Positions 20,489 through 31,002 of a stretch of 64,000 nt of DNA are shown piece after piece. The notes under the pieces are model-generated. The model was given only the letters and a program-made list of their open reading frames with translations. It did no database searches and was not told where the DNA came from. Each line of letters begins with the position of its first letter. The stretch's first letter is position 1. This DNA is from Eremothecium cymbalariae DBVPG#7215 (lineage: Eukaryota; Ascomycota; Saccharomycetes; Saccharomycetales; Saccharomycetaceae): assembly GCF_000235365.1 (NCBI RefSeq), contig NC_016449.1, positions 248,001 to 312,000 of the forward strand, read 5' to 3'. The position numbers and the translations under genes are program-made.

Positions 20489-21790
20489 ATGGCTGGTAAC
20501 AGCGCTAGCGAAGTAAAAAAGGCGAAATTAACTGGAAGGGCTCTATTTGAAAAATTAGGCAAGCCAACCAGGATTGTCGCTCCAATGGTTGACCAATCTG
20601 AATTTGCATGGAGAGTTTTATCCAGAAGATACGGTGCAACTTTGGTGTATACTCCGATGTTTCATGCGAAGCTTTTTGCAACCTCTGAAAAATATAGAAA
20701 GGATATGTGGTGCCATTTAGATGGTGACGAGAAACTTGATAGGCCCTTAATTGTTCAGTTTTGTGCAAATGATCCCGAATACCTATTAGAAGCTGCAAAG
20801 TTGGTGCAGGATAAGTGTGATGCTGTAGATCTAAATTTGGGTTGTCCTCAGGGAATAGCCAAGAAAGGGCATTATGGTGCTTATTTAATGGACGAGTGGA
20901 ACCTAATTTCAAAATTAATTAATAACTTGCATGAAAATCTAGACATACCTGTTACAGCGAAGATCAGAGTGTTTCCTGATCGTGAGAAGACATTAAAGTA
21001 TGCAAATATGATACTAGATGCCGGGGCACAAATATTAACAGTTCATGGAAGACTAAGGGAACAAAAAGGCCAGAAAACGGGACTAGCAGATTGGGAAATT
21101 ATAAAATACCTGAGAAATAATTCACCAAAGGATCAGGTAATTTTCGCCAACGGAAATATTTTATATCCAGAGGATATCGGTAGGTGTATTAATGAGATTG
21201 GGTGTGATGCAGTTATGAGCGCCGAGGGAAACTTGTACAACCCAGGGGTTTTCAATACTGATTTTATCAGTGATAAAGAAAAGACCTTCCCCCGTGTTGA
21301 TAAGGTCCTTAGAGAATACTTTGAGATAGTTAAGCAATACCAAGATTCGCATGCCTCAAAATCGGCAATGAAGAACCATTTTTTCAAGATTCTAAGGCCA
21401 TTTTTACCCCATCACACTGACATCAGGAGTAATCTTGCACAAATGAATACTAAAACCCCATTTGAAGAGTGGGAAAAGTTGGTCGTCCTCCCAGTGGAAC
21501 AGGCTGTCGCAGAAATTTATCAAAAACATGGCAAAGACATCGATATAATTACTACTGGTAAAACTGAATTGTGGGGTGGTGCATATAAAACCGTGCCATA
21601 CTTCAGATGCCAACCATACTTCAGGCCCGTAGACGGTGTAACTGCTGATAAAAGAGTAACTGAGGCTTTGCGTACAAAGGAAAAAACAGATTGTTCAACT
21701 CCTGAGGATGAACAATCTGTAAAAGCGCCTAACAAAAGATCTGCAGTTCGGCCTTTGGAAAATAATAAGAACAAAGAATTAAAGGTTTAG
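20489..21790 (+). CDS. DUS1: tRNA-dihydrouridine synthase Dus1
   Basis: FMN-dependent enzyme that reduces uridines 16 and 17 in the D-loop of tRNAs. The 433-residue protein has the N-terminal TIM-barrel with the substrate/FMN segment IVAPMVDQSEFAWR, the catalytic-cysteine loop LNLGCPQGIAKKGHYGAYL (Cys about 117) and the phosphate-binding segments VTAKIRV and LTVHGR. The C-terminal helical domain is complete, and a charged Lys-rich tail follows. The frame is open upstream only with a GTG, so the ATG at 20489 (MAGNSASEVKKAKLTG) is the start. It follows RSF2/TDA9 on the same strand as YML080W follows YML081W. Confidence 0.95.
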   Translation: MAGNSASEVKKAKLTGRALFEKLGKPTRIVAPMVDQSEFAWRVLSRRYGATLVYTPMFHAKLFATSEKYRKDMWCHLDGDEKLDRPLIVQFCANDPEYLLEAAKLVQDKCDAVDLNLGCPQGIAKKGHYGAYLMDEWNLISKLINNLHENLDIPVTAKIRVFPDREKTLKYANMILDAGAQILTVHGRLREQKGQKTGLADWEIIKYLRNNSPKDQVIFANGNILYPEDIGRCINEIGCDAVMSAEGNLYNPGVFNTDFISDKEKTFPRVDKVLREYFEIVKQYQDSHASKSAMKNHFFKILRPFLPHHTDIRSNLAQMNTKTPFEEWEKLVVLPVEQAVAEIYQKHGKDIDIITTGKTELWGGAYKTVPYFRCQPYFRPVDGVTADKRVTEALRTKEKTDCSTPEDEQSVKAPNKRSAVRPLENNKNKELKV

Positions 21791-22428
21791 GAGTATTGTA
21801 TATTTGTATATTCTATAATATATTTTCTCAAGAGACTTAAAGAAATTACTTCCCATATATAGTGAGTTGGACCCAAGAGTTTTGGTGCCATACGCGAAAT
21901 ATATAGCAAAACGTTAAGTTCCATCATATATTCATATTGACATTAACTGCTGCTAACGTCCCCAACTAACCTATCGTGCATGTACTGAACCAGATATATA
22001 AATATTGCACTGGAAACCAGTAACCCACTCTCTACACGTACTAAACGTTCTTTTCGGGGATACCAGACTATACAAGCAACCGATGTGTTGTGGCCACTCC
22101 AAGGTCATAACCTTTTTACGCAGTTGACGGCCAGCTCTGGCTGGAAACGTAACCGTATCCGGCAATGCAACATTAATTGTGGGCCTACATAATATTATGC
22201 ACTATCCACAAAGCAAATTATAATGTTCAATAGACTTCGATTAGCCTAACAATATGTTTAAAGTAGAGCTTTCACATGTTGCTTTGCGGTTCTTGACATT
22301 AGTCGGATTTTACCTAATTAATCATATTAACATTAACAGTAGAGATATGCTTTTAAGAAAATAAAAGGGAGGAAATTTTAGAGTACTTAGTACGTAGCAA
22401 GTAGAGTTAGTACAACGGTGAACAAGGA
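21791..22428 (+). other. DUS1-VPS70 intergenic region
   Basis: 638 bases with the DUS1 3' end (TATA-rich elements near 21800-21825) and the VPS70 promoter. I found no tRNA boxes or additional ORF. Confidence 0.4.
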
Positions 22429-24801
22429 ATGAATTTACGGGTTGATGAGCATGATCCAACTCAACCTTTATTGAGTAATCATGTAAATGATGAGGGTTTA
22501 GAGGAGCAATCTACTACCAGGGTACGTAGGAAGAATTCAGTGGCATCCCAGTTCGTAAGAGCAAGAAGCACGACCATAAACAGCTTAAGAAGTACATATG
22601 AGACAGTGAAAGTGCACAAGACTCAGTTTGTGCTTATTCTGCTTTCCGGGGTTTTAGTTTATACTGGGTTTCTGTTGGCTTTTATGCCAAGTACTTCTAT
22701 TTCTAGGGATTTCAGGAGATTTCATTTCAGTAAGCTTACCAAAGAAGAAGCATATAGAATATATGTGTCTTCATTACTAAGTAGTAATAATGCTAAAAGT
22801 CATTTGCGGAATTATACTGCCCACCGGCATTGGGCAGGGGATATGAGAGCTTTACACTATACGGTGGAGCAGCTACAATTGCTTGGATTTAAACCTAAAC
22901 TGGAATCATATTATCCATGGTTGAATACCCCTATCAATACAAGCGTTAGTTTATGGATAGATGGCGAACTCGATTATAGTGCTAGTATGATTGAAGATTT
23001 TCTAAACGATGACCCTAGTAGCTCACGGGAGGACTCTGTTATGTCCTTCATTGGCTATTCCGCAAATGGCAACGTCACGAAGCAATATGTCTTCTGTAAT
23101 TATGGGAACCTTGAAGACTACGAGTATCTATTGGCTAGTGAAATTGATCTCAAAGATAAAATCCATATAATCAGGTATAGTTCCGTCGCTAGAGGATTAA
23201 AGGTCAAAGTAGCCGAAGAACACGGGGCTGCTGCTGTGATCCTTTATACCGATTCTTTTGATGATGGACCTATAACAGAAGCAAATGGTTATAAACCTTA
23301 CCCACATGGGCCAGCAAGACACGAGAGTAGCATTCAGAGAGGCACCGTTTTGTACTTTAGTGATCAACCAGGAGATCCAACAACTCCTGGCCGTGCTCCC
23401 AAGTCACCAAACACCACTAGGAAATCGCCAAAAGGTAAAATTCCGGATATTCCTTCGGTTGCTGTAAGCGAACGAGAGATTGCTCCAATATTGAGACAGT
23501 TGAACTATAAAGGTGTCAAAATAGGGCGTGGTGGTAACGTACGTGGATTTGAATACTTTACCGGTCCTTCTGATCCTAATACTAAGGTTAACGTTTATAA
23601 TCACCAGAATTACGAAATTAAAGAAATTACTAATGTAGTTGTAGAAATACCGGGATTGCTCTATGATAATGAAGTTATCATCGGAAATCACAGAGATTCT
23701 TGGACATCTGGTGGTGCAGGTGATCCGAACAGTGGAAGCGCTGTACTTTTGGAAGTTGCACGAGGCTTAAGTGCTATAATTAAAAAGGGATGGAAGCCAC
23801 TAAGAACAATTAAATTAATCAGCTGGGATGCCGAGGAGTATGGTTCGATAGGCTCCACCTCATATGGCGAGGACCATGCTGAAGATATCACTGCAAAAGC
23901 CGTTGCTTATTTGAATCTTGACGTAGCAGTTATAGGTACAGAATTTGGTTGTGCTGCCAACCCATTGTTAGAAAGTCTTTTTGTCCGAGCTTCAAAGTAT
24001 ACACCTTTTAAAAGACAAATAGATGTTACACTCTATGACTATTGGAAATCAAGTTCAAACCTGAGCACTAAGGTACTTGGAGCGGGCTCGGATTTCGCAG
24101 TCTTCCAAGATCACCTTGGTATTCCGTCCGGAGATGTTCGTTTTACTACCAATATCACAAAAGACGCTGTATACCAGTACCATTCTAATTATGATACCTA
24201 TACTTGGCTTGAAAAATATATTGACCCTGGATACCAATTGCACAACACTTTAGCAATATTTGTTGGTATGTCTACACTGATGATATCCGAAGATGAGTTA
24301 CTCGATTTCAAGACAAGCAACTACATGGCCACCATTTGGCATCACTACCAGGATTTGTACGGCCTTGTAAACGTAACTTTCCCCGAAAACACAAAGATTG
24401 CATCTCTCTCAGCCGCTTTATCAGATCAATTACAATTGGTAACTTTCCATTCAAGCTATCAGTTTGATGAAAATGCAAATGATTTGCGCAAGGATGTTAT
24501 ATGCGAGTATCCATGGTGGAAATTTTACAAAAAAATTGCTATCTACAGACGTCTAATAAACACAAATAAAAAGCTGAAGCAGCTAGATCGTATTTTTTTA
24601 ACTGAAAGAGGACTGAAGGGCAGGCCCTGGATGAAACATTCTATTTTCGGTCCTAATAAAGTTTTAGGGTATTCCGGAGATGTTCTGCCAGGTCTTCATG
24701 AAGCCATACTCTCCAAAGATTCTGATGGAGTTATTGAATGGTTAAAGATTCTATCTACACAGATTGACTATGTTACTTCTTTATTAACTGTTGAGATCTG
24801 A
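22429..24801 (+). CDS. VPS70: Vps70, M28/transferrin-receptor-like membrane peptidase homologue
   Basis: A 790-residue type II membrane protein. It has a short cytosolic tail, one TM segment (about 66-86, QFVLILLSGVLVYTGFLLAF), a PA domain (about 210-330), an M28 peptidase domain (about 390-600) and the C-terminal dimerisation helices of the glutamate-carboxypeptidase II family. All five expected zinc ligands appear intact: His and Asp in GNHRDSW and GGAGDPNSG, the Glu pair in SWDAEEYGS, Asp in NLDVAV and His in YHSNYDTY. S. cerevisiae Vps70 (YJR126C) affects vacuolar protein sorting and enzymatic activity is not established. Length and position between RSF2/DUS1 and ENT3 favour VPS70 over TRE1/TRE2. 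Confidence 0.9.
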   Translation: MNLRVDEHDPTQPLLSNHVNDEGLEEQSTTRVRRKNSVASQFVRARSTTINSLRSTYETVKVHKTQFVLILLSGVLVYTGFLLAFMPSTSISRDFRRFHFSKLTKEEAYRIYVSSLLSSNNAKSHLRNYTAHRHWAGDMRALHYTVEQLQLLGFKPKLESYYPWLNTPINTSVSLWIDGELDYSASMIEDFLNDDPSSSREDSVMSFIGYSANGNVTKQYVFCNYGNLEDYEYLLASEIDLKDKIHIIRYSSVARGLKVKVAEEHGAAAVILYTDSFDDGPITEANGYKPYPHGPARHESSIQRGTVLYFSDQPGDPTTPGRAPKSPNTTRKSPKGKIPDIPSVAVSEREIAPILRQLNYKGVKIGRGGNVRGFEYFTGPSDPNTKVNVYNHQNYEIKEITNVVVEIPGLLYDNEVIIGNHRDSWTSGGAGDPNSGSAVLLEVARGLSAIIKKGWKPLRTIKLISWDAEEYGSIGSTSYGEDHAEDITAKAVAYLNLDVAVIGTEFGCAANPLLESLFVRASKYTPFKRQIDVTLYDYWKSSSNLSTKVLGAGSDFAVFQDHLGIPSGDVRFTTNITKDAVYQYHSNYDTYTWLEKYIDPGYQLHNTLAIFVGMSTLMISEDELLDFKTSNYMATIWHHYQDLYGLVNVTFPENTKIASLSAALSDQLQLVTFHSSYQFDENANDLRKDVICEYPWWKFYKKIAIYRRLINTNKKLKQLDRIFLTERGLKGRPWMKHSIFGPNKVLGYSGDVLPGLHEAILSKDSDGVIEWLKILSTQIDYVTSLLTVEI

Positions 24802-24932
24802 TATGTCAACCGGACGGGAAGTTTAGTTTTCAAAGGTTCCTTGAAAATTCAAAAAAAAATTGTGTTAGTTCTAGTCCTAAATTGTTCATATATTTTCTAC
24901 ACTTATAAACGAACTATAAAGCTTAAAAACCA

Positions 24933-25502
24933 ATGTTTCCATCAGCTATGAAGAGGGCTTTATTTCCTTCTTATCGTTCATTCTCCACTTCTGCTTCCCG
25001 TTTGGGTACTAAAGTCTTCTTTGATACCTCTATTAACGGTTCTAACGTTGGTAGAATTGAATTTGAATTGTATGATGAGGTTGTTCCAAAGACGGCGGAG
25101 AACTTCAGAGCATTGTGCACAGGTGAAAAAGGTTGGGGCTATAAGGGTGTTCCTTTTCACAGAATTATCCCGCAATTTATGTTACAAGGTGGTGACACTG
25201 ACTTAACCAACGGTTTTGGCGGTAAGTCCATCTATGGTAATAAATTTGCCGATGAAAACTTTGTTAAGAAGCATGAAAAGGCAGGTTTACTCTCTATGGC
25301 TAATGCCGGTGCAAATACGAACGGCTCTCAGTTCTTCATTACCACTGTTCCTTGTCCTTGGTTAGATGGTAAGCATGTCGTGTTTGGAGAAGTTACCAAA
25401 GGTATGGATATTGTTGAGACTATTGAATCTTATGGAACAGCTTCCGGTAAACCCAGAGCTAAAATTGTGATTGAAGATGCAGGTGAAATCAATGAGGTTT
25501 GA
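24933..25502 (+). CDS. CPR3: Mitochondrial cyclophilin Cpr3
   Basis: Peptidyl-prolyl cis-trans isomerase imported into the mitochondrial matrix, where it speeds protein refolding. The 189 residues start with a basic, Ser-rich presequence ([20 protein letters not shown]), followed by a complete cyclophilin domain. Catalytic and cyclosporin-contact residues are present in [22 protein letters not shown] and [10 protein letters not shown]. It corresponds to YML078W and lies between VPS70 and ENT3, as expected when the YML and YJR tracks are interleaved. The ATG at 24933 is needed for the presequence. Confidence 0.95.
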   Translation: MFPSAMKRALFPSYRSFSTSASRLGTKVFFDTSINGSNVGRIEFELYDEVVPKTAENFRALCTGEKGWGYKGVPFHRIIPQFMLQGGDTDLTNGFGGKSIYGNKFADENFVKKHEKAGLLSMANAGANTNGSQFFITTVPCPWLDGKHVVFGEVTKGMDIVETIESYGTASGKPRAKIVIEDAGEINEV

Positions 25503-25585
25503 TTTGCTTGTTTATAGTTGTATTCTGTGAATAGTACCTAGTCTCTGTTTTATCTAGGCCTTGAGTCTTTTATGTTAACTATATC

Positions 25586-25607
25586 TATATGTATATATAT
25601 ACATATA
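25586..25607. terminator. Palindromic 3'-end element after CPR3
   Basis: A perfect 22-bp palindrome (TATATGTATAT followed by its complement), 84 bases after the CPR3 stop. TAYRTA/TATATA sequences act as efficiency elements in yeast 3'-end formation. This one would work on either strand. Confidence 0.4.
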
Positions 25608-26009
25608 ACAGGTTTGCATGATTGCTGTGCAAAAAAGGCGGAATGACAGCTTCCACTGAATATATCTAGGCTAGGTTCTGATACATAGATTGCTTACTAG
25701 TTGATTCGGCAACAATTTTTCAACTGCCACTAATTGATTAGGAAAACCGTCTGGTTAAGTTTAGAAATATAAAATTACTTTGCCCAAAGAAGACACAAAC
25801 AAGCATTGTGATCCGGTCGTAATCGTTTAGGAAGTTAATACTGGATTAAGCTCACAAATATATATATATAACCAAGTGTCTGTATAACAATTTATGCGTT
25901 AGTATGTGTCCATATATATATGATTGATCGTTACCCTCTTTTGCCATTTTCACTAGGTTCACTTTCGGCCTGCTTCAGGGGTCTCAACTCCATCATACCG
26001 TAGTTCAAC

Positions 26010-26024
26010 ATGAAACATTGGTAA
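26010..26024 (+). promoter_or_regulatory. Four-codon uORF upstream of ENT3
   Basis: ATG AAA CAT TGG TAA ends 44 bases before the ENT3 ATG at 26069. It would be read only if the mRNA starts upstream of 26010. Its context (TTCAACATGA) is acceptable for yeast initiation. Confidence 0.3.
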
Positions 26025-26068
26025 ATAGACCATTGGGAATCGCAAGATCAACAGCAAACTGTGTTGGT

Positions 26069-27247
26069 ATGTCACTAGAGGAGACTATTGGAAAGATTTC
26101 ATTATATGACGCTAAGAAGTATTTTAGGAAGGCTCAGAATGTTGTCTTTAACTACACTGGTATGGAGGCCAAGGTTCGTGAAGCCACCAATAATGAATCG
26201 TGGGGCGCTCCATCTAGCTTAATGGCACAGATTGCTCAGGGGACCTATAATTATCGAGAGAGGAAGGAGATATTAGGAATGATATTTAGGAGATTTGTTG
26301 AAAAAACGGCTAGCGAGTGGAGACAAATTTATAAATCAGTTCAATTATTGGAGTATTTGATTTATCATGGATCAGAGGGGTTCATCGATGATGTAAGGTC
26401 CGGCTTAAATTTGATCAAGATGCTAGAGAGCTTCCATTATATTGATTCGCAAGGGAGGGACCAAGGGATCAATGTTAGAAATAGGACACAGGCACTGGTG
26501 CAGCTTCTCAACAACGATGAACAGATTAGAATTGAAAGGAAAAAGGCAAGGAGAAATGCCCAAAAATACACGGGTGTTGCTGGCGGCAAACCTTCGTATA
26601 TTCCTGATAGTTTGGTAAATTATTCTGCAGGATTTACCAGCTCCTCATCCAATGCTATCTCTGTAAGTGCTGATTTTGACGGAGACGACGATCCAGATTA
26701 CACCAAACCTGCCCCTTACAATTCTGTAGGGAATGCATCTCAGTTCCAGGAATATAGCCCAAAAATGGAAAAAGCAGGTAAATACGATGGTGATAGCGAC
26801 GAGGAGTTCAGCGATTTCCAATGTGCTGTTCCCACACCTGGAGAAACATCACGAAGTAACGTAAATTCTCTGGTTGATCTATATCAGTCTTCACCTTCTT
26901 CTGTGAGAAAACCCTCTGTAGATTTGCTTTCACAGCATCATCAACCAAAGGTACAAGCTGTAAAACCAGCACTCTCTGATTTGAGTGATAAGAAGGGCGA
27001 TGTATTTAGTTCTTTGTTTTCTACAGCAAAGATGGAGCCTGGCCTTGAGCCTAAAAGTGAGACATTAGCACCCGCTTCATCTCGTGGGACTACTGAAAAG
27101 ATGAAGCGAGACGACATTAATTTCAATACCAGTGACGATGAAGACGGACTATTTGGTGATTTAAAGTCGGCCCCAAATCCATCTTCAACAACTACAACCA
27201 CAAAGACCCCTCCCACGACAAAAGAAGTTGATCTATTGAGTTTCTGA
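26069..27247 (+). CDS. ENT3: Epsin-related clathrin adaptor Ent3
   Basis: A 392-residue epsin N-terminal homology (ENTH) protein acting at the trans-Golgi network and endosomes with clathrin, AP-1 and Gga adaptors. The ENTH domain (about 1-160) begins with MSLEETIGKISLYDAKKYFR, which fixes the ATG at 26069 although the frame extends upstream. The unstructured tail carries acidic-Phe adaptor-binding motifs DEEFSDFQCA (about 253-262) and DEDGLFGDL (about 361-369). A Thr-rich stretch and LLSF at the very end resemble clathrin-box sequences. It is the YJR125C counterpart following VPS70. Confidence 0.93.
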   Translation: MSLEETIGKISLYDAKKYFRKAQNVVFNYTGMEAKVREATNNESWGAPSSLMAQIAQGTYNYRERKEILGMIFRRFVEKTASEWRQIYKSVQLLEYLIYHGSEGFIDDVRSGLNLIKMLESFHYIDSQGRDQGINVRNRTQALVQLLNNDEQIRIERKKARRNAQKYTGVAGGKPSYIPDSLVNYSAGFTSSSSNAISVSADFDGDDDPDYTKPAPYNSVGNASQFQEYSPKMEKAGKYDGDSDEEFSDFQCAVPTPGETSRSNVNSLVDLYQSSPSSVRKPSVDLLSQHHQPKVQAVKPALSDLSDKKGDVFSSLFSTAKMEPGLEPKSETLAPASSRGTTEKMKRDDINFNTSDDEDGLFGDLKSAPNPSSTTTTTKTPPTTKEVDLLSF

Positions 27248-27485
27248 TTTTATATTGGCTCAAATAAGGCTATATATATATGTAAATAGCTGGCACATAT
27301 ATATATTCATATAGGAATTCAGTTAATATATTTAAACTTGTTTGTTTTATTATTCTGTTAACCTAGTGAGATAATTTCCAGCTTTTTTGGTTTGTCGCCA
27401 AGCCGGTTTAATACAGTACTAATTCCATGCCGCACTTTACAACTACACTGTTTTTAAAATAACACCTCCTTAGAACATCATAACT

Positions 27486-28026
27486 ATGGCCATTTATTCC
27501 TTTTGGATATTCGACAGACACTGTATGTGAGCTTTAGTTTATTATTCTGAATCTGTCTTAGTTACTAACCGTTTTATAAAAACTAGGTAATTGTATTTTT
27601 GACAGAGAATGGACATTAAAGGCGGATAGTTCTAGTGGAACTACAAACTCGAAGCAAAATGAGGACACTGCAAAGTTAATATATGGTATGATTTATTCCC
27701 TTCAGTCAATTTCTAGGAGAATATCATCTTCAACAAACTCAGTGAAAACAATATCTACTGGTAAGTACAGAATACACCTACTGCCCACAACTACAGGGAT
27801 TTGGTTTGTTTTGTTCAGTGATCTAAAGCAACAGGATTTATCACAAGTATTACAGTATTTGTATGGAGAGATCTATGTAAGATATGTGGCCAGGAATATG
27901 TTATCACCGGTTGATTTTGCAGAGAGTACCAACGAGACTAGGGGTCAAGGGTTCAGAAAAATCAATAACAGGAACTTCATTCGAGCGGTAGATCGCTTTC
28001 TTGGCCCAATGGTGAGCCAACTATAA
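27486..28026 (+). CDS. BET5: TRAPP subunit Bet5, two exons
   Basis: Bet5 is a small longin-fold subunit of the TRAPP complexes, which activate the Rab Ypt1 in ER-Golgi traffic. Exon 1 (27486-27522) encodes MAIYSFWIFDRH plus the first base of a Cys codon. Exon 2 (27587-28026) completes Cys and continues NCIFDREWTLKAD. The splice yields 158 residues, colinear with S. cerevisiae Bet5 (159), including the segment GKYRIHLLPTTTGIWFVLFS. Without the intron the first conserved residues would be lost, so the splicing is well supported. It follows ENT3 and faces WAR1, as YML077W faces YML076C. Confidence 0.93.
27523..27586 (+). other. Intron of BET5
   Basis: A 64-bp spliceosomal intron with donor GTATGT (27523-27528), branch site TACTAAC (27563-27569) and acceptor TAG (27584-27586), 18 bases after the branch adenosine. 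It interrupts a Cys codon after its first base. To my knowledge S. cerevisiae BET5 has no intron. Confidence 0.9.
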
Positions 28027-28228
28027 TCAATTCCAGTAGCCATTCCCCTTACAGTATTTTAGATATATTATATTCAGTATTTAACATCACTTGATAAAAA
28101 GTCAAAACCCAACGTGTTGGTTAAATTTTGTAAACGGTAAAGAGACAGAATATCGGAATACGTATTATGTATGTATATGTCTAATTATGCATGATGAGAA
28201 CGCATTCTTATTGATGTTAGTGAGTTTG

Positions 28229-30697
28229 CTATTTTAGCTGATTGAATAGCACGCTTCCGCAGACTTCTTCGTTAAAGGCATCGTATTCATTTTCCACGAA
28301 TGCATTGTCAACCAAATAATCTGATAGATAATCTATCATATGTGCGGCGGCGGTTGGTTCTCGAGCTGCTTGTCCATTAGTAATATGAAATGAATGTGTC
28401 TTAACGGGGCTTTTGTGTATCGAATTAACCTTTATATTATGTAATTTCTTATCCCTCTGATCCATTATGCTTGTCATTTTTAGCAAATCTGACTGAAATT
28501 CATGTAAAGTCCCGTTATGAAAAGCATCGAATTTCAAATAGTCTCTAATATCCTGCTTTGATATATGAGAGTTTATATCAAACGTGGTTGTTGAAGATAT
28601 ATCATGTAAAGATTCAAAAGATTCAAATGGACTATCACCATCATATATACAAGTCCTTAGTTTGTTAGAGTAAGTATGAATGAATAAAGCAGCCACATAC
28701 TGCAATTTAGAAATAGCCCTGTTGTATGGAAACTTCTCGTTTAATTCATCCAAAAATATAGCAAATCTCTGAAGGACGGGTAAAATTTCAACCGTGGATG
28801 ATTTTAAATGTTCGAAGGATGGTACAGTTATTGACGTATACCTTAACCGTAAAAGAGCCATTCCCATGGTGTATACGACTCTAGAGATATTCAAAAGTGG
28901 AAGTGAAACAACAATATTGGGATCCAAATCCAGCAACCCTTTGAGGGCAGAAAGGGACTTTTGGGCCGCTGTTGTGAATGCCTTACCAATATTCTCCGGT
29001 AAGGACGCAGCAGGATTGGTATTCTTTAAAAAATAGCTCGAAACCACAGACTCGTATACATATGCCTCCACAGTATAAAAGTATGTCATATTATTGAGGA
29101 AGCGTGCAGGTATCTGCATTTTAATAACAGTTAATTCTTCAACCAAGACATTGATCAAATTTTCTTGGTCAATGGTAACAAAATCACCATCTGAATTTTC
29201 ACTTAGCATGGTATAAGTTCTATCCAGACATAAATGCAATTTTGCAAATGTTACTAACATTTGATTTTCCTCCACAGAGTACAGTTCAGAAACGTACTCG
29301 CCACTCAGAATATCATTACAAGCCTTCTCCACCATGGGAAACCACTTGAGCTGGATAGGCTGGTGCAAAAATATAGAGATACTCAAAGAGCTAATATACA
29401 CCAGAAGTATCAACCGTGGATAGTCAGGGTCTTCCTCAAGAATAGTGCCAACTTTGTGTTGATCGTGATTCTCCCCAATAATGGTCAACGATTTGTGCAT
29501 ATACGCCACGCTGAGTTCTCTAACCAAGTTGTAACAAAGGTAGTTAAAGTGGTGGTATCTGGACTTATTCGACCATTCAGGAAAGTTGTACCAAAGACAA
29601 AGCAGGATTAATGATTTCAAGAGTTCGACCGCCTTCTCACCATTTCTCATGCAATAGTGGGTAATATGAGTAAGCACAAGGTTATCCAGCTTCATGTTGA
29701 TTAGTTCGAGTCCTGGGGAATGAGGCATCACAACAGATGCAACAGCAAGCAGAGTAGAGAATAAGATAGGCTGCTGAAGCCTGAACTGCTTGATCGAGTC
29801 ATACTTTGGAATACGGATAAACGATAACTGATGCTCACTAAGCATGTATTTTTCATAGAGCTCTAAGCGATGCATTGCATCCTCTGCCGAGAGAATACCA
29901 ATTGCAACAGGATCACTGGGGATGGGAATCGCTGCCGCAGATTCAACGAACAAATTCCATTTTTTAGCTTCTATGCTTAGCCTTTCAGAAACGTGTCCTA
30001 ATTTCTCTTTAAAACAGTCCGATAGCATTCCAAATTCTTGTCGCAAAAGGGCCTTTCCTCTGTCATCATCGTCGTCGTTTTCTTCTACATCTTCACCCTC
30101 CGGGTCAGTTAACTGATCATGATCTACAGAACCATGAACAAGCGACGGCGGTGGGAACGGAGCGGGCAAAGTCGATACACCCGGTGAAACCCTCGCCACA
30201 TCGATACATTGGTTCGATGGCCTCTCAGAAAATACTTCCAATGGCGAAGCATTATCCCAGTTCGTCGACTGGGGTGCCTGGTGGCGGTGTATATCCTTGG
30301 TGACGTAATGCTGTGACTGAGGGAAATGACCTTTATCAGGAAGTCGTGAATTCCGCCCAAGGATCAACACTGAATGCATCATGTTCCCGTTCTTAGCGGC
30401 AGAAGCGGCGGCAGCAGCGACATGATTAGAACGCCGCTTACGTCTTGTACGTTTTGACAGATCAAACACACACAGCTTCTTGAACTTTAGGCACCGGGTA
30501 CATGGTTTACGGTATATATCGTTCGCGTCAGTCGGAATACAACGCTGCTTCACAGCGTGACAGCTTGAACACGCAAAAGTGTTCCGTTTCGGTTTCCCGT
30601 TAGATCCAATCTCCTGCGACACAGGATTCGTGTATCTGGGATCGTCAGCTGGTATACCAATGATATTGGCCTTGCTGGAAACGCTAGCGGAGTTCAT
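28229..30697 (-). CDS. WAR1: Zn2Cys6 transcription factor War1
   Basis: A nuclear binuclear-cluster factor that in S. cerevisiae activates the PDR12 exporter under weak organic acid stress. The Zn2Cys6 cluster is at residues 43-76 (Cys 43, 46, 53, 66, 69, 76), with the long 12-residue spacer between the third and fourth cysteines seen in War1. A basic linker follows (KRTRRKRRS). The central homology region includes ILSAEDAMHRLELYEKYMLSEH (about 270-291). An acidic segment EDVEENDDDDD precedes it. Length is 822 residues (S. cerevisiae 944). It is convergent with BET5 and downstream of HMG1, the YML077W-YML076C-YML075C order. Three CCCCT elements lie in its promoter. Confidence 0.9.
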   Translation of the reverse strand: MNSASVSSKANIIGIPADDPRYTNPVSQEIGSNGKPKRNTFACSSCHAVKQRCIPTDANDIYRKPCTRCLKFKKLCVFDLSKRTRRKRRSNHVAAAAASAAKNGNMMHSVLILGRNSRLPDKGHFPQSQHYVTKDIHRHQAPQSTNWDNASPLEVFSERPSNQCIDVARVSPGVSTLPAPFPPPSLVHGSVDHDQLTDPEGEDVEENDDDDDRGKALLRQEFGMLSDCFKEKLGHVSERLSIEAKKWNLFVESAAAIPIPSDPVAIGILSAEDAMHRLELYEKYMLSEHQLSFIRIPKYDSIKQFRLQQPILFSTLLAVASVVMPHSPGLELINMKLDNLVLTHITHYCMRNGEKAVELLKSLILLCLWYNFPEWSNKSRYHHFNYLCYNLVRELSVAYMHKSLTIIGENHDQHKVGTILEEDPDYPRLILLVYISSLSISIFLHQPIQLKWFPMVEKACNDILSGEYVSELYSVEENQMLVTFAKLHLCLDRTYTMLSENSDGDFVTIDQENLINVLVEELTVIKMQIPARFLNNMTYFYTVEAYVYESVVSSYFLKNTNPAASLPENIGKAFTTAAQKSLSALKGLLDLDPNIVVSLPLLNISRVVYTMGMALLRLRYTSITVPSFEHLKSSTVEILPVLQRFAIFLDELNEKFPYNRAISKLQYVAALFIHTYSNKLRTCIYDGDSPFESFESLHDISSTTTFDINSHISKQDIRDYLKFDAFHNGTLHEFQSDLLKMTSIMDQRDKKLHNIKVNSIHKSPVKTHSFHITNGQAAREPTAAAHMIDYLSDYLVDNAFVENEYDAFNEEVCGSVLFNQLK

Positions 30698-31002
30698 AGA
30701 AGCTGTCGTATGGGAAAAATAACAAAAGGGTTTAATTGAAGTTTCTCAACAACCAATATGTTCGGGAAGATGAACGCCTTTAAGTAAGTTAAAAAAAAGA
30801 CTTGCCAAATTATCTTGGAGTCCTTTTATAATTACTGACAATGAATATATTGTTCGTTTGCTGCTGCTTCTAGATTCATTGATCATTAGTGTGAGCTAGA
30901 ATGATTACCGTAATCCTGAAACGAAGTTCATGCCCTTTTTCTGGACATAAGATAACACGCTGAGGAAGCTGTGTATATGAAAAAGGACCCATCCACTTGC
31001 TA

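Larger units (their letters stand above)
25503..26068 (+). other. CPR3-ENT3 intergenic region
   Basis: 566 bases with the palindromic 3' element, several TATATA tracts (25858-25870, 25914-25922) and a 4-codon uORF before ENT3. No RNA gene was recognised. Confidence 0.45.
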
